Notes: generated by a model from the letters alone, not told the origin. A stretch of DNA of 64,000 bases from JAXHMB01 sp034521755 (GCA_034521755.1 JAXHMB010000006.1:1-64000); one strand, 5' to 3'. Positions 54,152 through 63,086 are shown, numbered from the stretch's first letter. Made by a program: numbers and translations.

Positions 54152-57100
54152 TCAATACTTCTGCCACACGTGATCGAAAACTTCGTTGCAGGTCTGGGCA
54201 AATAGCTGGCGATCGTACTTATCAGGAAGGATCTGATCCAACTCTTTTTCGATAGTGACCTTCACATCGGCAATAAGGCGTTGCTGTTTCTTCCAGTCCG
54301 AAACTATTTTAGCCTGCTTTAGTCTTTCGATAAGTTCGGTTATCCCCTCTTTGATCCGGTCGCGTTCTTTCTTGGTAAGCTCTATTTTCTCGTGCTGGGT
54401 TACAATATCAAAAACTGCCAGCTGCTCTTCGGTAAGGTTTTCTTTGGCATGGCGCTGCTCTTCTTCATTTAAATCTCCTACCAATTCGAAGAGTTCTTCA
54501 AATTGTACCTCCAGAGCAATGCTGTAATTATTGTACTTCTCAATCATCTCTTCAAAACGCTCTTTGAAATCCATACGGGTGCGGTTTTGCTCAACCATAG
54601 CATCCACCCTTTTTTCTATGATGGTTTTCATCTTTTGCAATTCAACCCGCTTGTGCTTCTTGCTGGCAAACCGATCTTTGAGCTTTTCAAAATCCACCTT
54701 GCCGATATCAATGAGTTCTGAACCGTCATAGATTTCATAAGGCTCGCTGACAATAGATTCGTCCAGCTTTTGGTTGATCCGCTTTTTCACATCCGAAATA
54801 TCATCTTCGGGCTTGGGACCTAAAATCTTGATGCGGTCTTTGATTGCTTTCAAAGCGGAGCGCACCGGCAGGAATTCCCCGGCATCAGGGTCGGGCAAGA
54901 CCGCCTTATACAACCGATCTACCACATTGGCATGTTTTATAAACTGTTCCTTTTTCTCCTCATTGATGATCACTTCTTCAACCGCATCGTCAACCGAATC
55001 GGCCAACTCTTCATATTCCACAATAGCTCTGGCAAACTCTTTCTGGTATTTGGAGATATCAAAGCCTTCGGCATTAATGATCTTATCCAGATCAACGCCC
55101 TGTTGTTCGCAGAACTCCTTGGCTTCGGCAATAGCTTCCCGCAGCTGGCTGACCAGCTCTGTCTTATCCTTAACCGGATTGGTTCCATCATCATTTTCAT
55201 CGCCGGTAGCATAAACCGCCAGTGCTTTTTGCAGGTTGCGGAACACCCCCACATAGTCCACAATCAGGCCGTTGTTCTTTTCGCCGTACACCCGGTTGGC
55301 CCGCGCGATAGTCTGCATAAGGGTGTGATTCTTCATCGGCTTGTCTAGGTACAGCGTAGAAAGGCTGGGTGCATCAAAGCCGGTAATCCACATGGCACAG
55401 ACAAACACCAGCCGCAGCTCGTCATCGGGATCTTTGAACTTTTCGTCCAGACCGCCTTTCTCCAGGCGCTTGCGGTGCGGACGAATATCCAGCCCCTCTT
55501 CCTCAAAATCCTTGATTTCATTTTGGGACTTCGATATTACTACCGCCATATCCGTTTCCTGCATATAGTGCAGCCGTTCGAGCAGATCGTCTTTGCGCAT
55601 CCCGGAGGCTGACTGCAGCTCCCTCTTTACGCGCCGCCGCTCCCGGTCCCATTCCTCCTGCACCAGATCGTACATGCGCACGGTCGTGTAGCGGTCGATA
55701 CAGATCATCATGCCCTTGCCCATGTAGCCGCGGTCTAAAAAGTGCTGAACCATATCTTCGGCAATAGCTTCAAGGCGGTCCTGACGAGTAATCAGGTGAT
55801 ACTCCTGGCGGAACTCACGCTCCAGCTTCTCCTCCTGCGCCTCATTAAGCATCGCCTCATCCAGTAATTCTTCCAGCTCTTCGTTGAGGTGTTCGTTGGT
55901 AAGCTGCAGCTCGGGGATGCGGTTTTCATAAAAGAGCGGTACCGTGGCCCCGTCATCAATAGACTGCTTAAAGTCATAAACGCTCACGTAGTCGCCAAAC
56001 ACTTCCCGCGTCTTCTCGTCCTGCCCTTTGATGAGGGGCGTACCGGTAAAACCCAGAAAAGCCGCATTGGGCAGGGCCTTGCGCATATTCATGGCCAGCT
56101 TGTCGTACTGGGTGCGGTGGGCCTCATCTGTGATCACAATAATATCGTCGTCGGTGCTGAGCACCGGAAAATCTTCCCCGTCGCGGCTGTGGAATTTGTG
56201 AATGAGCGTAAAGACATAGCGGTGGTTTTCGCGAAGCAGCTGCTGGAGCTGTTCTTTACTGTCGGCCCGGATTTCATCTTCGGGTTCCGTTACAGCCCCA
56301 ACCGAGGCAAAATTCTTATAGATCTGGTCATCCAGGTCCAGCCGGTCGGTAACGATTACAAATTTCCAGTCGCCTGACAGTGCCCGCATGATCTTGCGCG
56401 TCAGAAAGACCATGGAATAGCTCTTGCCGCTGCCCTGCGTATGCCAAAAGACGCCCAGCTTGCCTTTGTTTTCTTCGATAGAACGAACCGCATCGATGGC
56501 ATTATTTACGCCCAAAAACTGGTGGTTGCGGGCCAGCAGCTTCTTGGGATTTGCCTTTACATCGTCAAACAGGATAAAATGCTCCATCAGGTCCGACAGC
56601 CGCTGCTTCTCGCAGATGCCTCGGATGGCCGTTTCCAGTGTGACAATGCCGGGCTCGTCTTCATCACTGATCTTTTTCCACTCTCCAAAATGCTCCCACG
56701 GCGAAGTAACCGTACCCACCTTGGTATCCACTCCGTTAGAAAGCACGATAACCTGGTTATACAAAAAGAGTTTGGGGATCGTATCTTTGTAATCACTCAA
56801 ATTATCTGCGTAGGCATCTTTTACATGGCGCCCCCCTTTCTTAAGCTCAAAAAGAATAACCGGCAGGCCGTTGACAAAAGCCACCAGGTCGGGGCGTTTG
56901 TTGCCATATTCGCCGTGCACCCAGAGCTGAGAAACCAGCAGATAATCGTTGTTTTCGGGCTGCCGCCAATCCACAACCTTCAAGGTTTTGCGCACTGCTT
57001 CCCCTTTTTGATTACGGTATTCTATATCCACCCCGTCACGCATCAGCTCATAGATCTGCTTGTTGGCACGCACCTCGTGCATGGAGGATCGGTCGCGGGA

Positions 57101-57337
57101 CAGCCGGCGGACGGCCTCGTTGATCTGCTCCTTGGGGACATCGGGATTGAATTCTTCCAGCTTGCTGCGAAGACGCGGCTCCAGAACGACCTCATCACGC
57201 GTATGCCGTCCCAGTGTGCCTAGGTCTTCTTCAGAAGCCAGCACCTCGTCATAGGCGTTGACGGTCTCCCATCCCAGCTGATCGAAAAGATCAATAGCCG
57301 GCTGCTCTACTGCTTTGTCTTCGGAGTATTTGCTCAT
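54152..57337 (-). CDS. hsdR: type I restriction endonuclease, R subunit
   Basis: The 1061-residue motor/nuclease has a PD-(D/E)xK nuclease core (RPDLVAFVNGLPVILFELKK, near residue 150-170), helicase motif I (TQGSGKSYSMVFLTRKI), the DEAH box (VITDEAHRTQYDKLAMNM) and motifs III-VI (GFTGTPL, TIARANRVYG). The C-terminal third is helical and binds HsdM/S. Length and motifs are complete. It is the last gene of the hsd cluster, separated from hsdS by four unrelated genes. Confidence 0.95.
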   Translation of the reverse strand: MSKYSEDKAVEQPAIDLFDQLGWETVNAYDEVLASEEDLGTLGRHTRDEVVLEPRLRSKLEEFNPDVPKEQINEAVRRLSRDRSSMHEVRANKQIYELMRDGVDIEYRNQKGEAVRKTLKVVDWRQPENNDYLLVSQLWVHGEYGNKRPDLVAFVNGLPVILFELKKGGRHVKDAYADNLSDYKDTIPKLFLYNQVIVLSNGVDTKVGTVTSPWEHFGEWKKISDEDEPGIVTLETAIRGICEKQRLSDLMEHFILFDDVKANPKKLLARNHQFLGVNNAIDAVRSIEENKGKLGVFWHTQGSGKSYSMVFLTRKIMRALSGDWKFVIVTDRLDLDDQIYKNFASVGAVTEPEDEIRADSKEQLQQLLRENHRYVFTLIHKFHSRDGEDFPVLSTDDDIIVITDEAHRTQYDKLAMNMRKALPNAAFLGFTGTPLIKGQDEKTREVFGDYVSVYDFKQSIDDGATVPLFYENRIPELQLTNEHLNEELEELLDEAMLNEAQEEKLEREFRQEYHLITRQDRLEAIAEDMVQHFLDRGYMGKGMMICIDRYTTVRMYDLVQEEWDRERRRVKRELQSASGMRKDDLLERLHYMQETDMAVVISKSQNEIKDFEEEGLDIRPHRKRLEKGGLDEKFKDPDDELRLVFVCAMWITGFDAPSLSTLYLDKPMKNHTLMQTIARANRVYGEKNNGLIVDYVGVFRNLQKALAVYATGDENDDGTNPVKDKTELVSQLREAIAEAKEFCEQQGVDLDKIINAEGFDISKYQKEFARAIVEYEELADSVDDAVEEVIINEEKKEQFIKHANVVDRLYKAVLPDPDAGEFLPVRSALKAIKDRIKILGPKPEDDISDVKKRINQKLDESIVSEPYEIYDGSELIDIGKVDFEKLKDRFASKKHKRVELQKMKTIIEKRVDAMVEQNRTRMDFKERFEEMIEKYNNYSIALEVQFEELFELVGDLNEEEQRHAKENLTEEQLAVFDIVTQHEKIELTKKERDRIKEGITELIERLKQAKIVSDWKKQQRLIADVKVTIEKELDQILPDKYDRQLFAQTCNEVFDHVWQKY

Positions 57338-57367
57338 TCAATGAATTTTGAAATTAAATCTCGTCCC

Positions 57368-57395
57368 GTCGGGCCGTAGCATGCTACGGCCATAG
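57368..57395 (+). repeat. REP palindrome, downstream of RAYT (a)
   Basis: GTCG is followed by the perfect 20-base palindrome GGCCGTAGCATGCTACGGCC and ATAG. It lies between the RAYT stop and hsdR. Confidence 0.8.
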
Positions 57396-57406
57396 AGATA
57401 AATATT

Positions 57407-58012
57407 TCAATCATTACCCACCATATATTCTACAGCTCGATCATGAATTATATTACCATCGATATTTTCCCGATCGATCTGCCAGCGTAATGGATTATCA
57501 AATATATAATCCCGGATACGATCCAAGGATTCTTCATTTCGAATTATATGATCGTAAAACCTGCTTTGCCATGCAAAATATTCATGCCCGTTGGCATTGC
57601 ACCATTTGGTGATGGCTGATTTATAAGATCTGATAATGGCAGAGAGGGAGCCAGCTTTTGGAGATATGCTCGACATTGAATCTTCAGCTATCTCATCATT
57701 TCGTACGGACGTTGCATGCAACGTCCCGACATATTCTTTTTCTGCAGATTCAATTCCAATGATCCCATGAATATGATTAGGCATCACCACAAATTCATCC
57801 AATATTACATTTTCCTGATGATCGGGGATCTGCCGCCAATAATGCCAGGCCATACATCCGGGCACAGATAATCCCATAATGCCATTTTTGATTTCCCCGA
57901 AATGGTGCTGCCGATCCTGGGTACAAATGGTAACAAAATACAAGCCGGGATTTCGATAATCCCAGCCCTTCAACCGAATGGATTTTCTATCGGGCCAATT
58001 TCTTTTTCTCAT
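57407..58012 (-). CDS. REP-associated tyrosine transposase (RAYT)
   Basis: The 201-residue Y1-type HUH single-strand transposase has GLYFVTICTQDRQHHFG, the HUH-type VVMPNHIHGIIG (H80, H82), RSYKSAITKWCNANG and the catalytic Tyr153 in WQSRFYDHIIRNEESL. RYTs of this kind copy and scatter REP palindromes. REPs lie on both sides of the gene, and one lies inside it, encoding residues 95-104 (VGTLHATSVR) in the variable linker. It sits within the hsd cluster. Confidence 0.9.
   Translation of the reverse strand: MRKRNWPDRKSIRLKGWDYRNPGLYFVTICTQDRQHHFGEIKNGIMGLSVPGCMAWHYWRQIPDHQENVILDEFVVMPNHIHGIIGIESAEKEYVGTLHATSVRNDEIAEDSMSSISPKAGSLSAIIRSYKSAITKWCNANGHEYFAWQSRFYDHIIRNEESLDRIRDYIFDNPLRWQIDRENIDGNIIHDRAVEYMVGND
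57703..57730. repeat. REP palindrome inside the RAYT gene (b)
   Basis: GTAC, the palindrome GGACGTTGCATGCAACGTCC and CGAC: the same 28-base unit as elsewhere in reverse orientation. It lies within the RAYT coding region, and the frame stays open. Confidence 0.85.
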
Positions 58013-58060
58013 CTCCCGCTCCCGTGAAGTTTCAGGTAATTATTTACAATCTCTCAGCCC

Positions 58061-58119
58061 GTTGGGACGTAGCATGTTGCGTGCTTTCAAAATCCCGCGA
58101 TGCGGGGCTATGTCCCGAC
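58061..58119. repeat. composite REP upstream of RAYT (c)
   Basis: GTTGGGACGTAG at the left pairs imperfectly with CTATGTCCCGAC at the right, and an inner CCCGC/GCGGG hairpin lies between. It looks like two head-to-head REP units, 49 bases before the RAYT start. Confidence 0.7.
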
Positions 58120-58244
58120 AGATTTCTTTTTAAAATCAATTCACATCAATCTTCCCAAAGTTCCGACCATACTTTTAAAACCAACGAGAAAGGGGGATAC
58201 GGAATAATCCGCATCCCTTTTTAAACTCTTTCTCGATCTTTTCC

Positions 58245-58436
58245 CTACATTTTTTTGGCTTCGTCTACAGAAGCTTTCTTATAGGGAGTCAACAACTTCT
58301 TCAAGTTATTGGCAGCTTTTCTGGCTCTACGACCAGCAGCTTTATTATCCTTTTGATCGAAGTCTGCGTGGTTTTCTTCTAACTTTTCCCACTCTTCTTT
58401 CATTTGATTGAAGAGACTAACTGTGCTTTCATCCAT
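58245..58436 (-). CDS. histone H1-like (Hc1) DNA-binding protein
   Basis: The 63-residue protein contains the Hc1-like core FDQKDNKAAGRRARKAANNL followed by KKLLTPYKKASVDEAKKM, a basic helix typical of bacterial histone H1 homologs. It probably binds DNA without sequence preference. It lies between the HEPN-like gene and the RAYT. Confidence 0.8.
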   Translation of the reverse strand: MDESTVSLFNQMKEEWEKLEENHADFDQKDNKAAGRRARKAANNLKKLLTPYKKASVDEAKKM

Positions 58437-58586
58437 AGTTATATTTGGTTTATTTGTTTTTTAGTGTGGATACGTTAATCGCGGTTCTGATTGAACCAAC
58501 AATACTTTTATAAAACTGACTCAAGAATTTTCCTTTTCAAGATGCTCTAAGCTGGACATAGATCTCAGAATTAAAAAAGTTTTTAT

Positions 58587-59480
58587 TTAAGTTTCACCTT
58601 CTTTATCGTTTTCGCCATTCTTATCATCCTCTGAGGAATCATTTTTATCTTCTTTATCATTGTCATCTGGTTTATCCTCCTCATTCTGATCATTTTTCTC
58701 ATTACCATTTGAATCTTCTTCATTCCCCTCATCCTCACCTGAAGTAGGCTCATTATCAAATCCTTGTATTCTAAAGTTAATGCCTGATGTGAACCTTCTC
58801 ATTATTTCAGGATCGATTAATGGTGTTTTTGTAATTGCTTGAATTATTTCAGGATCAATTTGTACAGATCTTCGAAACTCTTTAAAAATTTCAGGGTCTA
58901 TTAGTGATTGATTTAGAACCTTCAAAACATCTGGATCAATTTTGAAAAGCTTGTTGTTTAAAACAGCTTTAAAAGCATCTTGAAATTCTTTCTGAGCTAA
59001 TTTAGTCTTTGCAGTTCCTATTATCTTATTAAACTCATCTCTGCATTCCTCTAATTCACGTACATCATAAATACCGATAAGGCGATGGTGCATTACCTTA
59101 TGGCGTATCGGAATTACAATTTGTTGAATCTTTTTTTCTAGATTGTCCCAAGCTTCTTTGTCATCGAAATAATATGAAAACACATCCTCCCAAAGTGAAG
59201 TTTGCTCTCTATTTTGGCTTAACTTCTCTTTTAACTCTTCAATATTTTCACAATCATCCAGTAGCTCCGCTAAATCAGCAGGTGTCAGATTTTTTTCATC
59301 AGCCCATTTTTGGTACTTGCCAGTAACAAAAGTTATCAAATCATCAAACATTGTAAATTCAATCTGATGATGGTCTTCTGCCTGTTTTGAACCTGACTGT
59401 TTTTCTATTCTGCTAACATTCTTTTTAATCTTTTTAGGCGTTGAACGATCCCACCAATTAAAGCCAAGAACTTCAATCAT
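58587..59480 (-). CDS. HEPN-motif protein with IDPE repeats, unknown function
   Basis: The 297-residue protein is not recognised as a known family. VIPIRHKVMHHR gives R126-H127-xxx-H131, fitting the HEPN RNase motif R-phi-x3-H in a helical region. Residues 181-229 hold four 13-14-residue repeats, each starting IDPD/E: IDPDVLKVLNQS, IDPEIFKEFRRS, IDPEIIQAITKTP and IDPEIMRRFTSG. Residues about 245-297 are an acidic, Asn/Lys-rich tail. Base composition is low in G+C (17 of 60 at 58981-59040), unlike the hsd genes. It follows a 91-residue gene after 37 bases and probably forms an operon with hsdS. Confidence 0.6.
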   Translation of the reverse strand: MIEVLGFNWWDRSTPKKIKKNVSRIEKQSGSKQAEDHHQIEFTMFDDLITFVTGKYQKWADEKNLTPADLAELLDDCENIEELKEKLSQNREQTSLWEDVFSYYFDDKEAWDNLEKKIQQIVIPIRHKVMHHRLIGIYDVRELEECRDEFNKIIGTAKTKLAQKEFQDAFKAVLNNKLFKIDPDVLKVLNQSLIDPEIFKEFRRSVQIDPEIIQAITKTPLIDPEIMRRFTSGINFRIQGFDNEPTSGEDEGNEEDSNGNEKNDQNEEDKPDDNDKEDKNDSSEDDKNGENDKEGET

Positions 59481-59517
59481 TGCTCTTGTGATAAATCGCC
59501 GTAATCGGGTTTCGATT

Positions 59518-59793
59518 TCAGCAAGTATTCGGATAGGCCTTTGATCTCAACTCATCACCCAACTCATCTTTGGCTCGAAATATCTCCTCTCTGTCAAAAT
59601 TTAAATGATCATGACATGCATCAATGTTGTACTTATCAGCCTGTATAGTTATGACATAATAATCAGATTTCGCTTTTATGGTAATCTTAGTATTAAGCTT
59701 TTCGAGATCCTGAGATAACTTATTCTCTAAACCCTCTTTTGAGTAGTTTCTCTTATCAATCCAATATTCAAGCTTAAAAGCTGCCTCACTCAT
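59518..59793 (-). CDS. 91-residue protein, unknown
   Basis: Alternating strands and helices (FKLEYWIDKRNYSKEGLENK, KITIKAKSDYYVITIQADKY) resemble a small alpha/beta or ACT-like fold. No motif is recognised. It begins 21 bases after hsdS and precedes the HEPN-like gene, so the two could be toxin and antitoxin, or joint accessory subunits. Confidence 0.55.
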   Translation of the reverse strand: MSEAAFKLEYWIDKRNYSKEGLENKLSQDLEKLNTKITIKAKSDYYVITIQADKYNIDACHDHLNFDREEIFRAKDELGDELRSKAYPNTC

Positions 59794-59814
59794 GAGTCAT
59801 ACCATTTTATATTG

Positions 59815-61110
59815 CTAACTCCATTTCCTCCACACCAATCTTCCCGAAATAAGCTTAGGTAATAGTAAATCTCTTGTTTCTTTAAGTCTTTTATTTTGGA
59901 AGCTCAGTGTTCTGATCTGATTCAACGAACTCCCAATCAACGAGTTCAGTTTTTTCAATAAATTATCTGGTGGATAGGCGACCAGATACTTTTCAAGAAC
60001 ATCCCATTTCGCCCTTGGCATTTTCGTTCCTGAAGAAGAATTAGTAGCAGTTTCTACAAATTTGTCAGAAGAGGCAGCAAGCAAAGCTAATACAAAGTCT
60101 TTATACTCTTTTGGTCGCCATACAAAAATATCAGAAGAACATACTCCAGATGTCTGAGCAAATCCTACTTTGTGAAAATATGGTCTGATTTTACCGAAAA
60201 GTATATCATCTTTTTTAAACCTCAACTTTGTACTACCAATATCATCTGTATTTTCCCATTCGGATAAATTTATGGACTCTTTTAGCATATCGCCTAATCC
60301 CAATACAGATACTCGTTCCTCAACTTCCTCATTTTTTACTCGATCTCTTTCATACTCAACTAATTCTCCAAATTCTTTCACCTCCCACCCCTTGGGAATC
60401 TCACCCAGCTCCGTACCCGAATCCACCAGCCCATCATCCTCGTGGCCGGGATTAGCCTGCTTTCCGGAGCGCTCCTTCGCCGAGGCTTTGGTGTGTCGGT
60501 GACCTTGCGCGTAGGGATAGCGAAAGTGCACGAACCACTCGCGGTAGATCCGTCGCGCCATCTCCTCCAGGATCTCGATGCGGCGGGTGTTGTTTTCGAT
60601 GAGGTCGTCAAAGGCAGAGAGGATGGAGGCTATTTTTTTCTGGGTCGATAAAGATGGAAAAGGTAATTCAAAATTTTTAACGAGTGATTGATTAAGATTT
60701 TGCTGTGCTGCACCATGTGCCTTACCAATTAAACCATCTCTTTTAGCCAATAATGCATAAAATAAATACCTAAAGTCCGCCTTTTCTTTATCAACTTGTA
60801 ATCCACAAATAGCCTGATTAGTAGTGGCCTTTTTTTTAAGCCATCCAAGTTGTCCAACATTAGCCCCATACATAGCTACTAATACAGTTTCCTTTGGAAA
60901 CAGTTTAGCAGAAGAATTATCCAAACCCTTCTCTGTTATATATTCTTCTGTATCACTGATCGAATTATCAAGTAGTTCTTTTGATTTTATCCATAAGTAG
61001 CCCTCACTATCATCACTATAATATGATTGCTTTTTACGAGACGGAGTGCCACCACTAGTAATTGTTTGACAAACAGATTTAATTGCTCTCTGGTTAGCTT
61101 GTTCAGACAT
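59815..61110 (-). CDS. hsdS: type I restriction-modification specificity subunit
   Basis: The 431-residue protein has two target-recognition domains (about 1-150 and 235-390). The first is followed by the conserved spacer PSLSTQKKIASILSAFDDLI and ENNTRRIEILEEMARRIYRE. The C-terminus ends ETRDLLLPKLISGRLVW. It chooses the DNA sequence to methylate. The spacer region is G+C-rich (38 of 60 at 60421-60480), while the TRD regions are lower (24 of 60 at 60841-60900), indicating TRD exchange. Confidence 0.93.
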   Translation of the reverse strand: MSEQANQRAIKSVCQTITSGGTPSRKKQSYYSDDSEGYLWIKSKELLDNSISDTEEYITEKGLDNSSAKLFPKETVLVAMYGANVGQLGWLKKKATTNQAICGLQVDKEKADFRYLFYALLAKRDGLIGKAHGAAQQNLNQSLVKNFELPFPSLSTQKKIASILSAFDDLIENNTRRIEILEEMARRIYREWFVHFRYPYAQGHRHTKASAKERSGKQANPGHEDDGLVDSGTELGEIPKGWEVKEFGELVEYERDRVKNEEVEERVSVLGLGDMLKESINLSEWENTDDIGSTKLRFKKDDILFGKIRPYFHKVGFAQTSGVCSSDIFVWRPKEYKDFVLALLAASSDKFVETATNSSSGTKMPRAKWDVLEKYLVAYPPDNLLKKLNSLIGSSLNQIRTLSFQNKRLKETRDLLLPKLISGRLVWRKWS

Positions 61111-61498
61111 TATTTTTAGCTAATATCTTTTCTAAATTTCTGAGTAATTCTATTCTCAAGTTGCGTCGATTCAGAGTTCAATAACTCCAACTCCTCATAC
61201 AATTCTCCAAGACGCACCTGAAAATCCACATCATCCTCTTCCCGCTCGGCTACGCCCACATATCGGCCCGGGTTCAGGCTCCAGCCCTGTGCTTTAATTT
61301 CTTCTACCGTAGCCACCTTGCAGAGGCCGGGGATGTCCCGGTACTGGCCGCTTGTCCCGTGGGCTCCATCTGTTCCCCCGGGATCATCAAACAGCTCGTT
61401 CATCTTTTCGGGCTGCGTAATATTTCCGGAATTCTGCCCATTGGATTTATATTCTTGCCCCTCCTCGGCAGCTCTTGCCATTTCTTCATCTGCTGCCT

Positions 61499-61526
61499 GT
61501 GGGGACGTACCATGGTACGTCCGTAC
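61499..61526 (+). repeat. REP palindrome inside hsdM (d)
   Basis: GTGG, then GGACGTACCATGGTACGTCC, then GTAC. The frame stays open, and it adds the residues VRTYHGTSPQ to a linker. Confidence 0.85.
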
Positions 61527-61720
61527 GGCATCATCTCCTATTACAGAATCCAGCTCTTCTCCCCGATATCTCCTCACAATATTGGCAATAAAATCCAGCT
61601 GCCGGTCGGTAAAATCGCGGTGGGCGCGGTCGATCTGCCGGTAGATATTGCGGGCATCAATAAAGAGTACGGTATTAGAGCCGCGGGTGGAAATATTATC
61701 TTCGGCTTTTGCTTTATCCT

Positions 61721-61748
61721 GTCGGGACGTACCATGGTACGTCCGTAC
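61721..61748 (+). repeat. REP palindrome inside hsdM (e)
   Basis: GTCG, the palindrome GGACGTACCATGGTACGTCC and GTAC; the 20-base core is identical to copy (d). It adds VRTYHGTSRQ in frame. Confidence 0.88.
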
Positions 61749-62130
61749 TTTCTCAATATCTACCTCCGGCAATTGCTGTTTCCCTTTATCAAAGAACCAG
61801 AGCGTACACGGCAGGGTTACCGTATAAAAGAAGTTGGAGCCGATGGAAATAATCACATCCACCACGCCCTCTTCAATCATCTGCTTGCGGATCTCCTGCT
61901 CGCTGTGGCGGGCATCGGCGGCGGAGTTGGCCATCACAAATCCGGCTCTGCCTGTATCATTTAAGGCGCTGTAAAACTCCTGCATCCACAGGTAGTTGGC
62001 GTTGTCGGTACTGGGGATGCCAAAGGGATAGCGAGGGTCGCCTTCGATGGCTTCTTTGTCCACCCCGCTCACGTTGAAGGGCGGATTGGCCATCACGTAG
62101 TCGAAACGTCCCACGCAGTCGTGCAGGTTT

Positions 62131-62931
62131 TCATAATAGGTATTGCCGGGCCTTATATCGCCTTCCAATCCATGCACCGCCAGGTTCATCTTGCATAAGC
62201 GAACCGTGGCTTCCTTGTTTTCCTGTCCATAAATGGAAAGATTCTCTGTCGGGACACGCCATGGCGTGTCCGTACAGGATCTTCCCATTTTTCTTATGCC
62301 GCTGCCGGAATTTCTGGCTCTGCACAAACATACCGCCCGAACCGCAGGCCGGGTCCAGTATCTTGCCGCCATAGGGTTCCAGCACTTCTACAATCAGCTT
62401 TACAATGGAGGTGGGGGTAAAAAATTCGCCGCCTTTCTGTCCCTCGCTCATGGCAAATTTACCGAGAAAATATTCATAAATCTGTCCGAACACGTCCCCG
62501 CCTACATCGGTGCCAATGTTGGAAAAGTTTTTCAGCAGGTCTTTTAGCATGGAGTCGTCAAACCGCTTGTACTCTTTGGGCAGCACGTCGGCCAGCTCGG
62601 GATTGTCTTTTTCAATCGCTTCCATGGCCTCATTTACTTTTTGGCCGATGTCGGCATTTTCAGGAAGCTCCAACAGGTAGTTGTAACGTGCTTCTTCCGG
62701 AAGATACATAACCCCTTTGGCTTTGTAGTCGTCAGGCCCTATAGTACGACGCCCTGAGCTTTGCCCTTCCAGTTTTTCATGCATGGGCTTAAAGCGGTGC
62801 CAGGCATAGCGCAGGAAAATGAGTCCCAGTACCGGGGTGGAATATTCAAAGGAGCTCAGCGTAGAGTTGGCCCTTAAATTATCAGCGGCCTTCCACAGCC
62901 GTTTTTCCAGTTCTTTTAAATCTGTTGACAT
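62131..62931 (-). pseudogene. hsdM: HsdM N-terminal part (reading frame before REP insertion)
   Basis: The first about 220 residues match HsdM: an N-terminal helical domain (LEKRLWKAADNLRANSTLSS, FEYSTPVLGLIFLRYAWHRF), GGEFFTPTSIVKLIVEVLEP and the SAM-binding LDPACGSGGMFVQSQKF. After KKNGKIL the frame enters the REP at 62248-62275 and becomes unrelated. Removing those 28 bases gives GKILENLSIYGQENKEA, exactly the HsdM continuation. This is a direct disruption of the methyltransferase by REP insertion. Confidence 0.88.
62248..62275 (+). repeat. REP palindrome that splits hsdM (f)
   Basis: GTCG, the palindrome GGACACGCCATGGCGTGTCC and GTAC. Its length (28, one more than a multiple of three) shifts the frame; deleting exactly these bases fuses the two HsdM halves. 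Confidence 0.9.
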
Positions 62932-63086
62932 GAGCAGCAGTACCCGTTTTCTCTTGAATAATTAATGGATCAAATGAAATACTATATACAAAAGATTAGC
63001 AGAAAAAATAAACAAAAAGGTGACCCGCACCGGTGACTTTACCAGCTATTATTACCTGTCAGCAAGGCTAACAGCGCATGGTCACA

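Larger units (their letters stand above)
61116..62372 (-). pseudogene. hsdM: HsdM C-terminal part (reading frame after REP insertion)
   Basis: From the codon for ENLSIYGQENKEATVRL the frame matches the HsdM catalytic half: YVMANPPFNVSGVD (NPPF methyltransferase motif), LWFFDKGKQQLPEVDIEK, VLFIDARNIYRQIDRAHRDF and CKVATVEEIKAQGWSLNPGR. The first 40 residues (MAARYWTRPAVRAV...) are out of frame with the true protein. Two further REPs at 61499 and 61721 lengthen linkers, encoding VRTYHGTSPQ and VRTYHGTSRQ. A third similar stretch, TDGAHGTSGQ, may be a decayed copy. The gene cannot yield full-length HsdM unless the frameshift is suppressed. Confidence 0.88.

Noticed and set aside
56441..57223. 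Long antisense frame (260 codons) in hsdR
   Set aside because: Shadow of a complete gene with all motifs.
57368..62275. CRISPR-like array of palindromes
   Set aside because: Units are not evenly spaced, spacers are coding sequence and no cas gene is present.
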